Origin: Lysobacterales bacterium
GTDB taxonomy: Bacteria; Pseudomonadota; Gammaproteobacteria; Xanthomonadales; SZUA-5
Reading direction: 5' to 3'
Assembly: GCA_024710675.1 (NCBI GenBank)
Contig: JANJUH010000295.1
Coordinates: forward strand, 1-16,219
DNA length: 16,219 nucleotides
Shown here: one piece after another, positions 1 through 7,095 of the stretch
Position numbering within the stretch: the first letter of the stretch is position 1
Layout of the letters: each line of letters starts with the position of its first letter
Program-made: the position numbers and the translations under genes
The notes under the pieces: model-generated
Database searches by the model: none
What the model was told of the DNA's origin: nothing
Seen by the model: the letters and a program-made list of their open reading frames with translations, nothing else

Positions 1-58
1 AGACTTAAAATCTCCCAGCCGCAAGGCTATGCGGGTTCGAGTCCCGCCCCAGGCACCA
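1..58 (+). tRNA. tRNA-Leu(TAA), 3' portion (5' half lies outside the window)
   Basis: The window opens inside the anticodon stem. The loop CTTAAAA gives anticodon TAA at 6-8. A long variable arm (AGCC-GCAA-GGCT) typical of leucine tRNAs follows, then the T arm GCGGG-TTCGAGT-CCCGC, the acceptor strand CCCAGGC, discriminator A and CCA at 56-58. The missing 5' half should lie immediately to the left, because the right-hand copy is only a 3' fragment. After integration this copy would have had its 3' end rebuilt by the element. Confidence 0.85.
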
Positions 59-68
59 GCAAAAACAA
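1..68 (+). repeat. attL direct repeat
   Basis: This 68-bp block is identical to 16152-16219. It covers the anticodon loop through the CCA end and ten bases beyond (GCAAAAACAA). Both copies touch the window edge, so the true identity block may be longer. The exact crossover point inside it cannot be seen. Immediately inside, the left copy continues TGCGATAGC. Confidence 0.9.
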
Positions 69-102
69 TGCGATAGCGTGGTTTTTGGTGAGTCTCCCGC
101 GA

Positions 103-198
103 GTGCCCGTTTCCATTTAGCGTTCCGGTGCCCGTTCGGTGCCCGTTTCTCCGGGGCCTCGATCGCTGGTGCCCGTTCGCGCCTGGTGCTTGCCCGTT
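103..198 (+). repeat. Integrase arm-type site cluster, left (GTGCCCGTT repeats)
   Basis: The 9-mer GTGCCCGTT occurs at 103-111, 128-136, 139-147 and 169-177, and as TTGCCCGTT at 190-198. All copies face the same way. The pair at 128/139 is spaced 11 bp, one helical turn, exactly as in the only other pair in the element (16018/16029). Clustered short repeats on both sides of the att core next to an integrase are the usual form of arm-type recombinase binding sites; binding itself is inference. The last copy overlaps the first RHH operator. Confidence 0.65.
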
Positions 199-236
199 AC
201 CGGGTAACGGGTGCATGATGCGTTACCGGGTAACGC
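190..236 (+). promoter_or_regulatory. Promoter and double operator of the RHH repressor gene
   Basis: Two near-identical palindromes share the core CGTTACCGGGTAACG. One spans 193-211 (19 bp, odd-centred at 202) and the other 220-236 (17 bp, centred at 228), with centres 26 bp apart. A possible sigma-70 promoter reads TTGCCC (190-195), 18-bp spacer, CATGAT (214-219). The first palindrome would then lie in the spacer and the second just after the -10. This is a classic autorepression layout. The palindromes are directly visible; the promoter match is weak and the binding protein is inferred from position. Confidence 0.6.
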
Positions 237-248
237 GAGGGACGGACC

Positions 249-497
249 ATGGCGACGAAGACGAGCACCGCGAGCGCGAGGCAGGCGGCGTACAGGGTGC
301 GGCACTTGAAGGAAGGCAGCGACTGCCGGCTCGATATGGTCGTGTCAGCGACCACAGCGGCGGCGCTGGCGCGGATGGCGCGTCACCGGGGTGTCAGCAG
401 GCGGGCGGTGCTCGAGGCTGCCGTAGCGGCTGCCGAGCGCCTGGTCCTTGATGGTCTCGCGGATGACAGCGACTACATGAAACCCGTTACCGGGTAA
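249..497 (+). CDS. Ribbon-helix-helix (CopG/Arc-type) transcriptional repressor, 82 aa
   Basis: This is a small DNA-binding protein, the only gene on the plus strand. After a basic N-terminal tail (1-25), residues 26-32 (RLDMVVS) form the likely beta strand. Residues 34-47 and 50-66 form the two helices of a ribbon-helix-helix fold, with GVS at the turn as in the CopG family. RHH proteins bind short palindromes as dimers of dimers, and the repeated CGTTACCGGGTAACG palindromes lie before and at the end of this gene, so autoregulation is likely. The start ATG at 249 follows GAGGGA (237-242). The stop TAA (495-497) lies inside the third operator copy. It sits at the attL end and is transcribed away from the att site, so it may control lysogeny, excision or the opposed operon. 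The exact targets are inferred. Confidence 0.75.
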   Translation: MATKTSTASARQAAYRVRHLKEGSDCRLDMVVSATTAAALARMARHRGVSRRAVLEAAVAAAERLVLDGLADDSDYMKPVTG

Positions 498-500
498 CGG
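484..500. promoter_or_regulatory. Third RHH operator copy, overlapping the repressor stop codon
   Basis: The 17-bp palindrome CCGTTACCGGGTAACGG, centred at 492, has the same core as the two promoter operators. The gene's last codons (PVTG, stop) are encoded by the operator itself. No other copy of the core was seen in the window. Confidence 0.65.
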
Positions 501-520
501 ATTCCCGAGGCTCAGAAACG

Positions 521-549
521 ACGGAGCCCGGCACTTGGCCGGGCTCCGT
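521..549. terminator. Hairpin terminator between convergent genes
   Basis: A perfect 12-bp stem (ACGGAGCCCGGC / GCCGGGCTCCGT) closes a five-base loop. It lies between the end of the rightward RHH gene and the end of the long leftward gene set, where a shared terminator is expected. U-tracts are poor on both sides (CGTTTCTG on the minus strand), so it may be a weak or factor-assisted terminator. Confidence 0.6.
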
Positions 550-576
550 GTCGTGCTTGACGATGCCGCCGCCTGG

Positions 577-1185
577 TCATCCGCCACGCCCCGCCGCCGG
601 CTGCGCCCAGCCGTCACACAGGAAGCGTTGAAGCTCCGACCAGGACCGCACCGCGGCCGGGTTGTCGGCGTTTTCGCGGATCTGCGCTGCAATGTTCGCC
701 AGCCAGCCCATGAAGCCCTCCGCGGCCTCGAGGTCCGCCTGCAGCGCGGTAGCGGTGCAGGTGGGTGCGGTGGCCACGGTGCGCGGTCTGGCGGGGTTGC
801 CGCCGAGGATGCCGATGTCTTCGCGGTCTGCCGCCCGGATGGCCACTTCCTCGATCCAGCCGGCGAGCTGGGCGAGCTGTTCGGAGAAGTCGGCGAGGGC
901 TTGGGGCTGGGCCTTGATCGACGCTTCGGCGGCGAAGCGCATGCCGTGTGCCGATGCCTCGATCTCGCCGAACAGGTTGGTCGTGTCCACAGCAGACAAC
1001 GGCAGCGTGGCCCCGCTGATGTTGCGCAAGATCATGTTCGCCATGTGGTAGCAGTGGGCAGCGAGATCGACAAGCCGGGTGCAGCTGCTCTCGATCTCGA
1101 TCTCCGACAGGCCGCGGATGGTGCGTGCCGTCACCGCGATGGCGTTCAGGGCGCGCACGTCCTGGCTCAGGTTGCGGTCGCTCAT
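577..1185 (-). CDS. Hypothetical helical protein, 202 aa
   Basis: I recognise no family. The protein is mostly alpha-helical and alanine-rich, with no signal peptide or clear membrane segment. It has three spaced cysteines (35, 45 and 143, and a fourth at 190) but no obvious metal motif. Residues 85-117 and 146-172 look amphipathic. The ATG overlaps the stop of the preceding 85-aa gene by four bases (ATGA), so the two are translationally coupled. It is the last gene of the leftward set before the hairpin at 521-549. Co-transcription with the tape measure block suggests a role in the same process, but a terminator at 1574-1605 may separate them. Function unknown. Confidence 0.7.
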   Translation of the reverse strand: MSDRNLSQDVRALNAIAVTARTIRGLSEIEIESSCTRLVDLAAHCYHMANMILRNISGATLPLSAVDTTNLFGEIEASAHGMRFAAEASIKAQPQALADFSEQLAQLAGWIEEVAIRAADREDIGILGGNPARPRTVATAPTCTATALQADLEAAEGFMGWLANIAAQIRENADNPAAVRSWSELQRFLCDGWAQPAAGRGG

Positions 1186-1439
1186 GACTGGCCCTCTGTC
1201 GTGTCGACGAAGTAGAGCCGGTTCTGGTTGACGTTGAATTCGTAGACCGCCAGCGTGCCGTTCACGTTGGCCAGCGTGACGCGCATCGTCTCCGGGTCGA
1301 ATGTCGAATCGCTTCGCGACGGCTGGGTCTGAACGCCTCCCTCTCGCTCGCAGAACCGAAGGTATGCCCGCGTGGCGCGCTCGATCAGTTCATCGGCGAC
1401 GTCCGGCGACGTGATGTTCTCTTTCGTGATGCCTTTCAT
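1182..1439 (-). CDS. Small protein with STFDP domain, 85 aa
   Basis: The C-terminal half (residues 45-80) has the pattern STFDPxTxxVTLA, then G..A.Y, then L..VD, a probable small beta-domain. The 165-aa protein encoded at 1818-2315 carries the same pattern at its C-terminus, so the two are related. Residues 1-35 are helical. The start ATG at 1439 is preferred over an upstream in-frame TTG (1445) because GGGAG (1450-1446) lies six bases before it. The gene follows a structured leader and its own terminator-separated upstream region, so it may start a separate transcription unit. Its stop overlaps the next gene's ATG. Function unknown. Confidence 0.75.
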   Translation of the reverse strand: MKGITKENITSPDVADELIERATRAYLRFCEREGGVQTQPSRSDSTFDPETMRVTLANVNGTLAVYEFNVNQNRLYFVDTTEGQS

Positions 1440-1441
1440 GT

Positions 1442-1526
1442 CCAACTCCCAATAGGTGACGGGTGTGCGGGGTTGGCGGGCCGGACTCTAGGAACCGGCA
1501 GCCCTCGCGGGCTCCCCGCACACCCG
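1442..1526 (-). ncRNA. Structured leader RNA (three-way junction) before the 85-aa gene
   Basis: Read on the minus strand, 1526-1514 (CGGGTGTGCGGGG) pairs perfectly with 1472-1460 (CCCCGCACACCCG), a 13-bp outer stem. Inside are two hairpins: AGCCC-GCGA-GGGCT (1513-1500, GNRA-type tetraloop) and GCCGG, a 10-base loop, CCGGC (1499-1480). They are followed by CCGCCAA. The CCAACCCC at 1476-1469 can also pair with GGGAGTTGG (1450-1442), which holds the Shine-Dalgarno of the 85-aa gene. That pairing excludes the inner end of the outer stem, so a switch is possible. The general design recalls the C4 antisense RNA of phages P1/P7 and P4 CI RNA; that link is from memory and unverified. Confidence 0.5.
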
Positions 1527-1573
1527 CCGCGGAAACGGGAGGTGTGCATGCGCCCGGGCCAGTGCCGGGCATG

Positions 1574-1605
1574 AAAAAAGCGCCGGACTGGTCAGGGCGG
1601 CGCTT
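1574..1605 (-). terminator. Intrinsic terminator, leftward
   Basis: On the minus strand the stem AAGCGCCG / CGGCGCTT closes a 16-base loop and runs straight into a six-T tract (1579-1574). It lies 8 bases after the possible small gene ending at 1613 and upstream of the structured leader. It probably ends the tape measure transcript or attenuates it. Confidence 0.7.
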
Positions 1606-1612
1606 CGTGCGC

Positions 1613-1831
1613 CTAGAGTGTTCGGGCCGCCAAGCCCGGCCGCGTGATTGAACGCGACCGGGTGATGGTGCGCCACTTCTCGCCGATGCGCAAGGGGTGG
1701 CGTGGTGTGGTCACGAAGCCCGGCCCAAGCCGGGCTCCGGCGGAGTCAGGCAGCCCCTTGCCCCTCCGCTGCCGGTGATGTTGATCGGACTCCGCCGGCT
1801 GGTCCTGGTCTCGGTGGTCAGTGCTCGTCAC
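1613..1831 (-). CDS. Possible small basic protein, 72 aa (weak call)
   Basis: A GTG-started reading frame overlaps the end of the 165-aa gene by 14 bases and stops at TAG (1615-1613), directly before the intrinsic terminator at 1605-1574. The product is hydrophilic and basic in its second half (GEKWRTITRSRSITR). Codon third positions are about 80% G/C. Its favourable position and the otherwise unexplained 200-bp stretch support it. Against it are the lack of a clear Shine-Dalgarno, a hairpin at 1717-1736 inside the frame, and no recognised family. It could equally be a non-coding spacer. Confidence 0.3.
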   Translation of the reverse strand: MTSTDHRDQDQPAESDQHHRQRRGKGLPDSAGARLGPGFVTTPRHPLRIGEKWRTITRSRSITRPGLAARTL

Positions 1832-2315
1832 CGTCGACCGCGGTCAACACATCGTGCTCGGCGTGGTAGCGGTACGTCGCGACGGGACCACCTGGTCCGG
1901 CGAGCGTGACGAGCCCGGTCTGCGGGTCGAAGGTCGATAGACGCTCGTCGGCGTACCCGCCGAAGCGGGCGCGGTTCGGGTGGGTGTTGTGCATCGTTGC
2001 CGCATCCTTGACCAGCTCCGACGGGTCGGCGTGGCACGCGACCGCGGCCGGTGCTGCAGCGCTCGGCAGCGGCTCCACGGCCGCGCTCGCCTCCGTGCGG
2101 GTCAACGAACTGATGCCCAGCCGGTCGGCCTTGCCGACGAGCCGCGCGGCCTCGCTGATGCGCTTCAGTGCGGCCGGATCGGCAAGCCCGCGGGCGCGCA
2201 TCTCGCCCACGATGCGCTCCATGTCCGCACTCAGTTGGTGGAAGTCGAGCTGGCCGCCGATCGCCAGCAACATGGCGACGGGCAGGGCATCCTCGTTTCG
2301 GATCTTGCGGGGCAT
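1818..2315 (-). CDS. Two-domain small protein of the tape measure block, 165 aa
   Basis: The N-terminal helical part (about 10-65) contains LAIGGQLDFHQLSADMERI. It resembles the core of the neighbouring 95-aa protein (LAMGAQLDQARLADDMRRI). The C-terminal part (127-161) carries the STFDPxTxxVTLA pattern shared with the 85-aa protein. An alanine/proline-rich linker (75-98) joins them. The gene thus looks like a fusion of the domains found singly on either side. The ATG at 2315 has GGAG eight bases upstream. Small helical proteins beside a tape measure gene are often tail assembly chaperones, but I cannot show that here. No known family recognised. Confidence 0.75.
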   Translation of the reverse strand: MPRKIRNEDALPVAMLLAIGGQLDFHQLSADMERIVGEMRARGLADPAALKRISEAARLVGKADRLGISSLTRTEASAAVEPLPSAAAPAAVACHADPSELVKDAATMHNTHPNRARFGGYADERLSTFDPQTGLVTLAGPGGPVATYRYHAEHDVLTAVDGDEH

Positions 2316-2351
2316 GTCTTGTGCTCCAGTAGTCGGCGTGTGCGGTGTCGC

Positions 2352-2639
2352 TCAGTGCCTGGCGCTCGATCCGCCGCCGGTCGACGGCGGCGAGACCAGG
2401 CCAAGGGCGACGAGCCGGGACAGGCTCTGAACGAACTCGCTGGCCATGAAGTCGACCGCGGCCTTCATCTCGGCGGTGCCGACCTTGCGCTTGTGCAGGT
2501 CTGCGGCGATGCGGCGCATGTCGTCAGCGAGCCGCGCCTGGTCAAGCTGGGCGCCCATGGCCAGCGTGGTGACGATCTGGACGAAGCTGTCCAATGTCAT
2601 GCCGATGGGCGGCTCTTGGTCGTGTTCGGTGGTGCTCAT
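2352..2639 (-). CDS. Small helical protein downstream of the tape measure gene, 95 aa
   Basis: The protein is acidic at the N-terminus, then helical. Residues 24-48 (TLAMGAQLDQARLADDMRRI and after) match the N-terminal domain of the 165-aa protein encoded next. Residues 55-82 form a second helical region, and the tail is Gly/Ser-rich. I chose ATG 2639 because AGGAG sits six bases before it; a longer frame upstream has no such site. It begins 26 bases after the tape measure stop and ends 36 bases before the 165-aa start, so the genes are probably co-transcribed. Function unknown. A chaperone or accessory role for the tape measure protein is only a positional guess. Confidence 0.75.
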   Translation of the reverse strand: MSTTEHDQEPPIGMTLDSFVQIVTTLAMGAQLDQARLADDMRRIAADLHKRKVGTAEMKAAVDFMASEFVQSLSRLVALGLVSPPSTGGGSSARH

Positions 2640-2665
2640 GTGGTGCTCCTGGTAGTGGGTTGCGA

Positions 2666-5600
2666 TCAACCGCCAGCGGCGCGGCGCTCGCGGGCGATCT
2701 CGTCAAGCACTGCCCGGGTGAGTTGCGGCTGCAGCTTGTCGGCGATCTGCTGCAACATGGCGTCGGATAGGGTCTGATTCCCGGCGCTGGCATCGGCACG
2801 AACGAACACGTCGACGCGGATGGAGCGCTGGTAGGTCAGCGGGTTGTTCTGCGTGAAGGTTGACGAGGCTTCCAGCTCTCCGCGCAGCTCGCGCTCAGCG
2901 GCGGCCATCTCGCGGGTCTGCAGTCCGGCCCGCTCGCGCAGGCGGCGGAGCTCTTCTTCTTTCTGCAGCAGTCGGGAAAGGCGATCGTCGGAAATGCCCT
3001 TGTACTCGTCGCCAAGTGCTCGCAGGGCTCGCCGTTGGTCGTCGAGTTGGTCCAGCTCGCGTTCGACGGCCGCCTCACGCGCATCGATGCGCTTGATGTT
3101 GTCCTGGTACTGGCGGTTAACTCCGTCCCATGCGTCGATGATCTCCTTCGAGCTTCGCGCCTGGCTCTGCATGGAGAGCGCAAGGTCGATCAGCTCTTGG
3201 CTCATGTCGCCAAACTCGACTTTGGCAGCGGCGGCGGCGTAACCCCAGTTTTCGGTCTCGGCTGCACCGCGGCCGATCTCGTCTGCAGCCTCGCCGGCCG
3301 TGTCGCTCACCTCGCGCAAGGTGTTGGACAGCTCGGTCGTCTTGCCGCCTGCCTTATCGGCAGCGCCCTCGAGTTGCTCCAATGATTTCGCGATCTTCGC
3401 CATCCGCTCATTGAACTGCTCAGCGTTGATCTGGCCCGCCTGAAAGGCCTCGACCAACTGCTGGCGCAGCGCTTCCAGCTCGGGGCGCTTGGACACCCGC
3501 GAGAACGCCGAATCGAAGGCGGCGGCGATGCCGGCCGATTTCTGCTCCGCGGTCAGCTCGGTGCGCTCGATCTCGACGATGGCGCCGGAAAAGGCATTGA
3601 CGGCCGCCCGACCCGCCGAGGTGAATCCCGTACTGAGCTGGTCAAGGCTCAGCCCCAGGCGCTGCAGGTTCACGCCGTTGATGGCTTCGGCGAAGCGTTC
3701 GGCCTGGTTGCTGCCCTCGGCAAAGGCACTCTTGGCGGCGGCCTCCACGCGAGCGAAATCTTCGTCTGACAACTTGGTGAGCTTTGCCCGCAGCTCGCGC
3801 TCGAGCACATCGCCAGCTTCGCGCGACAGTCCGCCGATTGCATCGATGGCGTCCAGTGCGTCATTGAGGCCGCTCGAGCTGGTGAGGTCCAGGCGATCGA
3901 ACGCACCTTGCAGCGCCGTGGCCGCCTCGGTGCCGGCTTCCTGCGCGGTCAGGAACTGCGCGGCCATCTGGCGGCCGAACTCGCCGATGTTGCCGGTCAG
4001 TGTCTGAGCCTCGGTGGCGGCGTCCCGCACCCGCTCCCGCACCTGGTCCAGGGTGCCGGTGATCTCTTCCAGCTTGCGCCGGGCCTCGGTCAGTGCGACC
4101 GCATCATTCGCACGGCGGGCCTCCACCTCGAGCGCGCGGTAATAGCGCTGCGCGCCTTGAAGCTGGAACTCATACTGCTGCGCGCCGGCCGCGGTCAGGC
4201 GGTTGATCTCCTCCACGGTGCGGATCGCGGTGGAGCCGTAAGCCTCATACAGGCTCTTGATGCCGTCGATCTGGCCGCGCAGCGCTTCATTCTGGTCGCG
4301 CTCTGCGGTGCGGGCCTTGTTGAGGGCCATCTGTGCCGCTTCGAGGTCCTTGTAGGCACCGTGCAGCTTCACCAGCGATTCGAGCGCCACCTCCACGCCC
4401 ACGGCGATGATCGACAGCCGCAGCAGCGTCGGCAGGCGGGCCATGGCGGCGCCCAGGCCTCCGACACTGGTCGCAGCGCCTGCGGCCGATGCGGTGAAGG
4501 CAGCGATGCCCGCGCGGCCGGCGACGAGCTTCGCGACGAACATGCCGACGTCAGCGGCGAGGGTCGCCACCTTGATGGCGGCGAAGGCCTTCGCCAGCGC
4601 GAGAAGGCCAGCGGAGTATTCGTAGACGGTTTTCACCGTCGCCGTGAGCGCCTGGCCAAGCCCGACAATCGCGTTCGACACGCTCTGCGCCCACTCGCGC
4701 AAGGTGCCGTTGGCGGCGAGCCGCTGTACCTCCGCGAGTAGCGCCTGCAACTGCTCCTTGGCGTAGTCCAGAACACCGGAGTCGGCGACGGTGGTCAGGA
4801 ACTCATTCCAGCGGGCGCGGATCTGCTGAATCAGGCCGCCGAAGGTCGACAGGTTGGCGGTGGCGGCGCCCTCGGTGCTCTGGCCGATTTCTTGGACCAG
4901 GGCGGCGATCTCGGCACGCCCGAGCTTGCCGGCCTCGCTCAGCTTCTGCAGCTCGAGCGTGTTCTTGCCGGTGGCCTGCGCGAGCAAGTCCCACACCGGC
5001 ACGCCACGTTCGACGAGCTGAAGGATTTCCTCGCCCTGCAGCTTCTGCTTCGCCCAGGCCTGGCCCACGGCGAGGATCAAGCCCTCGAGGGTCTGCTGCG
5101 ATCCGCCGAGCCGCGCATTCTGGTTGATCAGCGCTTCCAGCGAGCCGTCCAGGGGATCGAGGCCGAAGGACTTCAGCTTCGCGGCGGCCTCGGCGGTGGC
5201 GGCGAAGTCCTGCCCGAGCCGGTTCGACAGCTCGCGCAGTTGCGTGAAGGCCTGCGCGCCCGCGTCCTGGCTGCCGTACAGCGCTTCAAACCGGAGCCTG
5301 GTCCGTTCGGCCGCGTCACCGAGACCGAGGATGTTCTTCACACCCTCGATCGCGTTGCGAAACGTCAAGTAGCCGGCCAGCGCGGCGCCGGCCGCGGCCA
5401 GCTTGCCCCAGGCTGCACTCAGGAACCCAGCCTTGCCGGCGGCGTCCTGCTGCGCGTCGGCGGCGTCCTTGGTGCCTTGCTTCAGCCGTTCCAGTGCTTC
5501 ACGCGCGCTACGGCTGGCCTCCACCTGGCGGCGGAAGGCCTCGTCACCGTCGCGCAGTCGCTCGGCAAGGGCCGCTTGCTCGCCCTGCGTGCTCCGGGCG

Positions 5601-6094
5601 GCGGTGGCCAGTTGCTGCAGGCCAGCCGAAGCAGCGCCGGCACGCTGCGTGATCTGCTGTTGCGCGGCGGCGAAGTCCTTGGTCGAGACACCGGCCTCGG
5701 TCAGACGACTGGCGTACTGCCCGAGCTTGGCCTGCTGAACCGCGTACTCGGTGCCCAGGCGGGCGAGTGCGGCCTGCGCGCGGTCGAACTCTTCCTGTTG
5801 TCGCCGGCTCGGCTCGTTGGTCGACTGCAGGGCCTTGGCCAGAACGTCGACCTTCGTCCGCGCGGCTTCGTAGGCGGTCGACGTCTTGGCGAGCCGTTCC
5901 TCGAGCCGCTGGAACTCGGAGATGACCTTGGTCAGGCTGGCGGCGTCTTCCAGCTCTTGCAGCAGCGCGTCGGCGGCCTGGCGGGTCTCCTCGCTGGCGC
6001 CCTCCAGGTCTTTGACGGACTGCAGGAAGGGCTTGAGCGCATCGGCGCCTTCGGCCTCGACCAGGAAGCGAAGAATCTGGTCCTGGCGTGCCAT
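2666..6094 (-). CDS. Phage tail tape measure protein, 1142 aa
   Basis: Tape measure proteins set the length of a siphovirus or myovirus tail during assembly and are ejected with DNA. Typical features are visible. A long helical, coiled-coil-rich N-terminal part spans 1-220. A Gly/Ala-rich segment (223-245) is followed by the conserved region of the tape_meas_nterm type at about 255-440, which includes LQGEEILQLVERGVPVWDLL (352-371). A strongly hydrophobic stretch spans about 490-575, and further long helical repeats run to the C-terminus (coiled coils about 580-720 and 1000-1090). At the family's rough 0.15 nm per residue it would suit a tail near 170 nm. It starts two bases after the preceding gene's stop. 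No other tail gene is present, which is highly unusual. The protein is intact, with no frameshift, implying selection. Confidence 0.9.
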   Translation of the reverse strand: MARQDQILRFLVEAEGADALKPFLQSVKDLEGASEETRQAADALLQELEDAASLTKVISEFQRLEERLAKTSTAYEAARTKVDVLAKALQSTNEPSRRQQEEFDRAQAALARLGTEYAVQQAKLGQYASRLTEAGVSTKDFAAAQQQITQRAGAASAGLQQLATAARSTQGEQAALAERLRDGDEAFRRQVEASRSAREALERLKQGTKDAADAQQDAAGKAGFLSAAWGKLAAAGAALAGYLTFRNAIEGVKNILGLGDAAERTRLRFEALYGSQDAGAQAFTQLRELSNRLGQDFAATAEAAAKLKSFGLDPLDGSLEALINQNARLGGSQQTLEGLILAVGQAWAKQKLQGEEILQLVERGVPVWDLLAQATGKNTLELQKLSEAGKLGRAEIAALVQEIGQSTEGAATANLSTFGGLIQQIRARWNEFLTTVADSGVLDYAKEQLQALLAEVQRLAANGTLREWAQSVSNAIVGLGQALTATVKTVYEYSAGLLALAKAFAAIKVATLAADVGMFVAKLVAGRAGIAAFTASAAGAATSVGGLGAAMARLPTLLRLSIIAVGVEVALESLVKLHGAYKDLEAAQMALNKARTAERDQNEALRGQIDGIKSLYEAYGSTAIRTVEEINRLTAAGAQQYEFQLQGAQRYYRALEVEARRANDAVALTEARRKLEEITGTLDQVRERVRDAATEAQTLTGNIGEFGRQMAAQFLTAQEAGTEAATALQGAFDRLDLTSSSGLNDALDAIDAIGGLSREAGDVLERELRAKLTKLSDEDFARVEAAAKSAFAEGSNQAERFAEAINGVNLQRLGLSLDQLSTGFTSAGRAAVNAFSGAIVEIERTELTAEQKSAGIAAAFDSAFSRVSKRPELEALRQQLVEAFQAGQINAEQFNERMAKIAKSLEQLEGAADKAGGKTTELSNTLREVSDTAGEAADEIGRGAAETENWGYAAAAAKVEFGDMSQELIDLALSMQSQARSSKEIIDAWDGVNRQYQDNIKRIDAREAAVERELDQLDDQRRALRALGDEYKGISDDRLSRLLQKEEELRRLRERAGLQTREMAAAERELRGELEASSTFTQNNPLTYQRSIRVDVFVRADASAGNQTLSDAMLQQIADKLQPQLTRAVLDEIARERRAAGG

Positions 6095-6096
6095 GG

Positions 6097-7095
6097 TCAG
6101 CCACCCGCCGGGGTAGCAAGGGCGGCGTGCTCGATCTCTGCGAGTTCCAGCTCTGCACCGAGAGCGCTCCGGCGCTCTTCGATGCTGGCGAGGCTGCCGG
6201 CATATTCGGCGATACGCTTCTTGAAGTGTGCAATCTCAGCCGCGCGATCACTTACGCCGGTCTTCGGGTGAATTACCTGGTTCCTTTCGAGGGTGGTCAG
6301 ATCGCGCTGCAGTTCCTCTAGGCGTTGCCGCATGTGTGCGGCATCGTGTTGCGCCTGCGTCATCTCGTTGCGGATGTCGGCAGGGTTTCGAGCCCGGCCG
6401 GGCACCTCGCGCAGCGGGCTGGCGTCGTTGTTGGCATACGCGCGATTCTTGACCGCGAAGCGAACGGCGTCGCTGATGGCCGTCGACCGCGGCGGCGCCG
6501 GCATGGTCTTGTAGCTGGCCGGGACAGCGCGGCGATAAAGGCCTTCGTCGCCGGCATGGTGTGCAATCAAGGCATCGAGGAAAAGCTCGATCTCGGGCTC
6601 GGCGGCGCCCATGGCACGGGCGTATGCCGCGTAACAGTCGGCGATCTGATCTCGCGCATTCTGGAACAGTGCGCGGGCACCCTCGGCGAACCTCGTCGCC
6701 CAGAATTCATTCTCTGCGGCGCGGGCAGCCTCCTCGGCTTGCACGACACTTACGCGCGCATCGGCGACTTGCTCGAGCGCGGCCTGGTGGAGTTGGCACC
6801 AATACGCCCGCTCACCCTCGGCGGCGGCGCGATCGCGGGCCGTGGCGGCGGCGGCCTCGGCGTGCTTCTCCAGGTCGGCGCTCACGGGCAGGATGCTGCC
6901 GATGCGCTGCGCCTTGGCCGCGACCTCGACGGCGCGAGCACGCGCCTGGTTGATCTGATGCAGCGCCTTCGCGAGCCGCTGCTCTTGGTTGGCCAGCTCG
7001 GTGCAGGCCCGGTTGAAAACGTCCTTTGACGACATTGCCGTGATCTCGACTGGTTGCCGCGCCCCATCGGCGCTGATGCCAAGATCGCGATTCAC
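6097..7095 (-). CDS. Coiled-coil protein upstream of the tape measure gene, up to 332 aa
   Basis: This protein is dominated by alanine/glutamate/arginine-rich helices. Likely coiled coils lie at about 30-65, 75-145 and 245-325, with a less regular, proline-containing middle (190-240). There is no signal peptide and no clear membrane segment. I recognise no family. The start is uncertain: a GTG at 7095 gives 332 aa, and an ATG at 7035 gives 312 aa. Neither has an ideal ribosome binding site (GAGGG lies only about three bases before the GTG). It is the first gene left of the origin-like region and its stop lies two bases before the tape measure ATG. A partner of the tape measure protein, such as a scaffold or tail-initiator adaptor, is possible but is inference. 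Confidence 0.75.
   Translation of the reverse strand: MNRDLGISADGARQPVEITAMSSKDVFNRACTELANQEQRLAKALHQINQARARAVEVAAKAQRIGSILPVSADLEKHAEAAAATARDRAAAEGERAYWCQLHQAALEQVADARVSVVQAEEAARAAENEFWATRFAEGARALFQNARDQIADCYAAYARAMGAAEPEIELFLDALIAHHAGDEGLYRRAVPASYKTMPAPPRSTAISDAVRFAVKNRAYANNDASPLREVPGRARNPADIRNEMTQAQHDAAHMRQRLEELQRDLTTLERNQVIHPKTGVSDRAAEIAHFKKRIAEYAGSLASIEERRSALGAELELAEIEHAALATPAGG

Noticed and set aside
535..1215. 226-codon plus-strand frame opposite the 202-aa gene
   Set aside because: No ribosome binding site; it begins inside the terminator hairpin and crosses two real, coupled minus-strand genes.
1390..1572. 60-codon minus-strand frame through the leader RNA
   Set aside because: It runs through the three-way-junction RNA and overlaps the start of the 85-aa gene in another frame; the strong base pairing explains the sequence better.
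4892..6271. 459-codon plus-strand frame opposite the tape measure gene
   Set aside because: Leucine/glycine-rich antisense shadow with no motif; it crosses the boundary between two real minus-strand genes.
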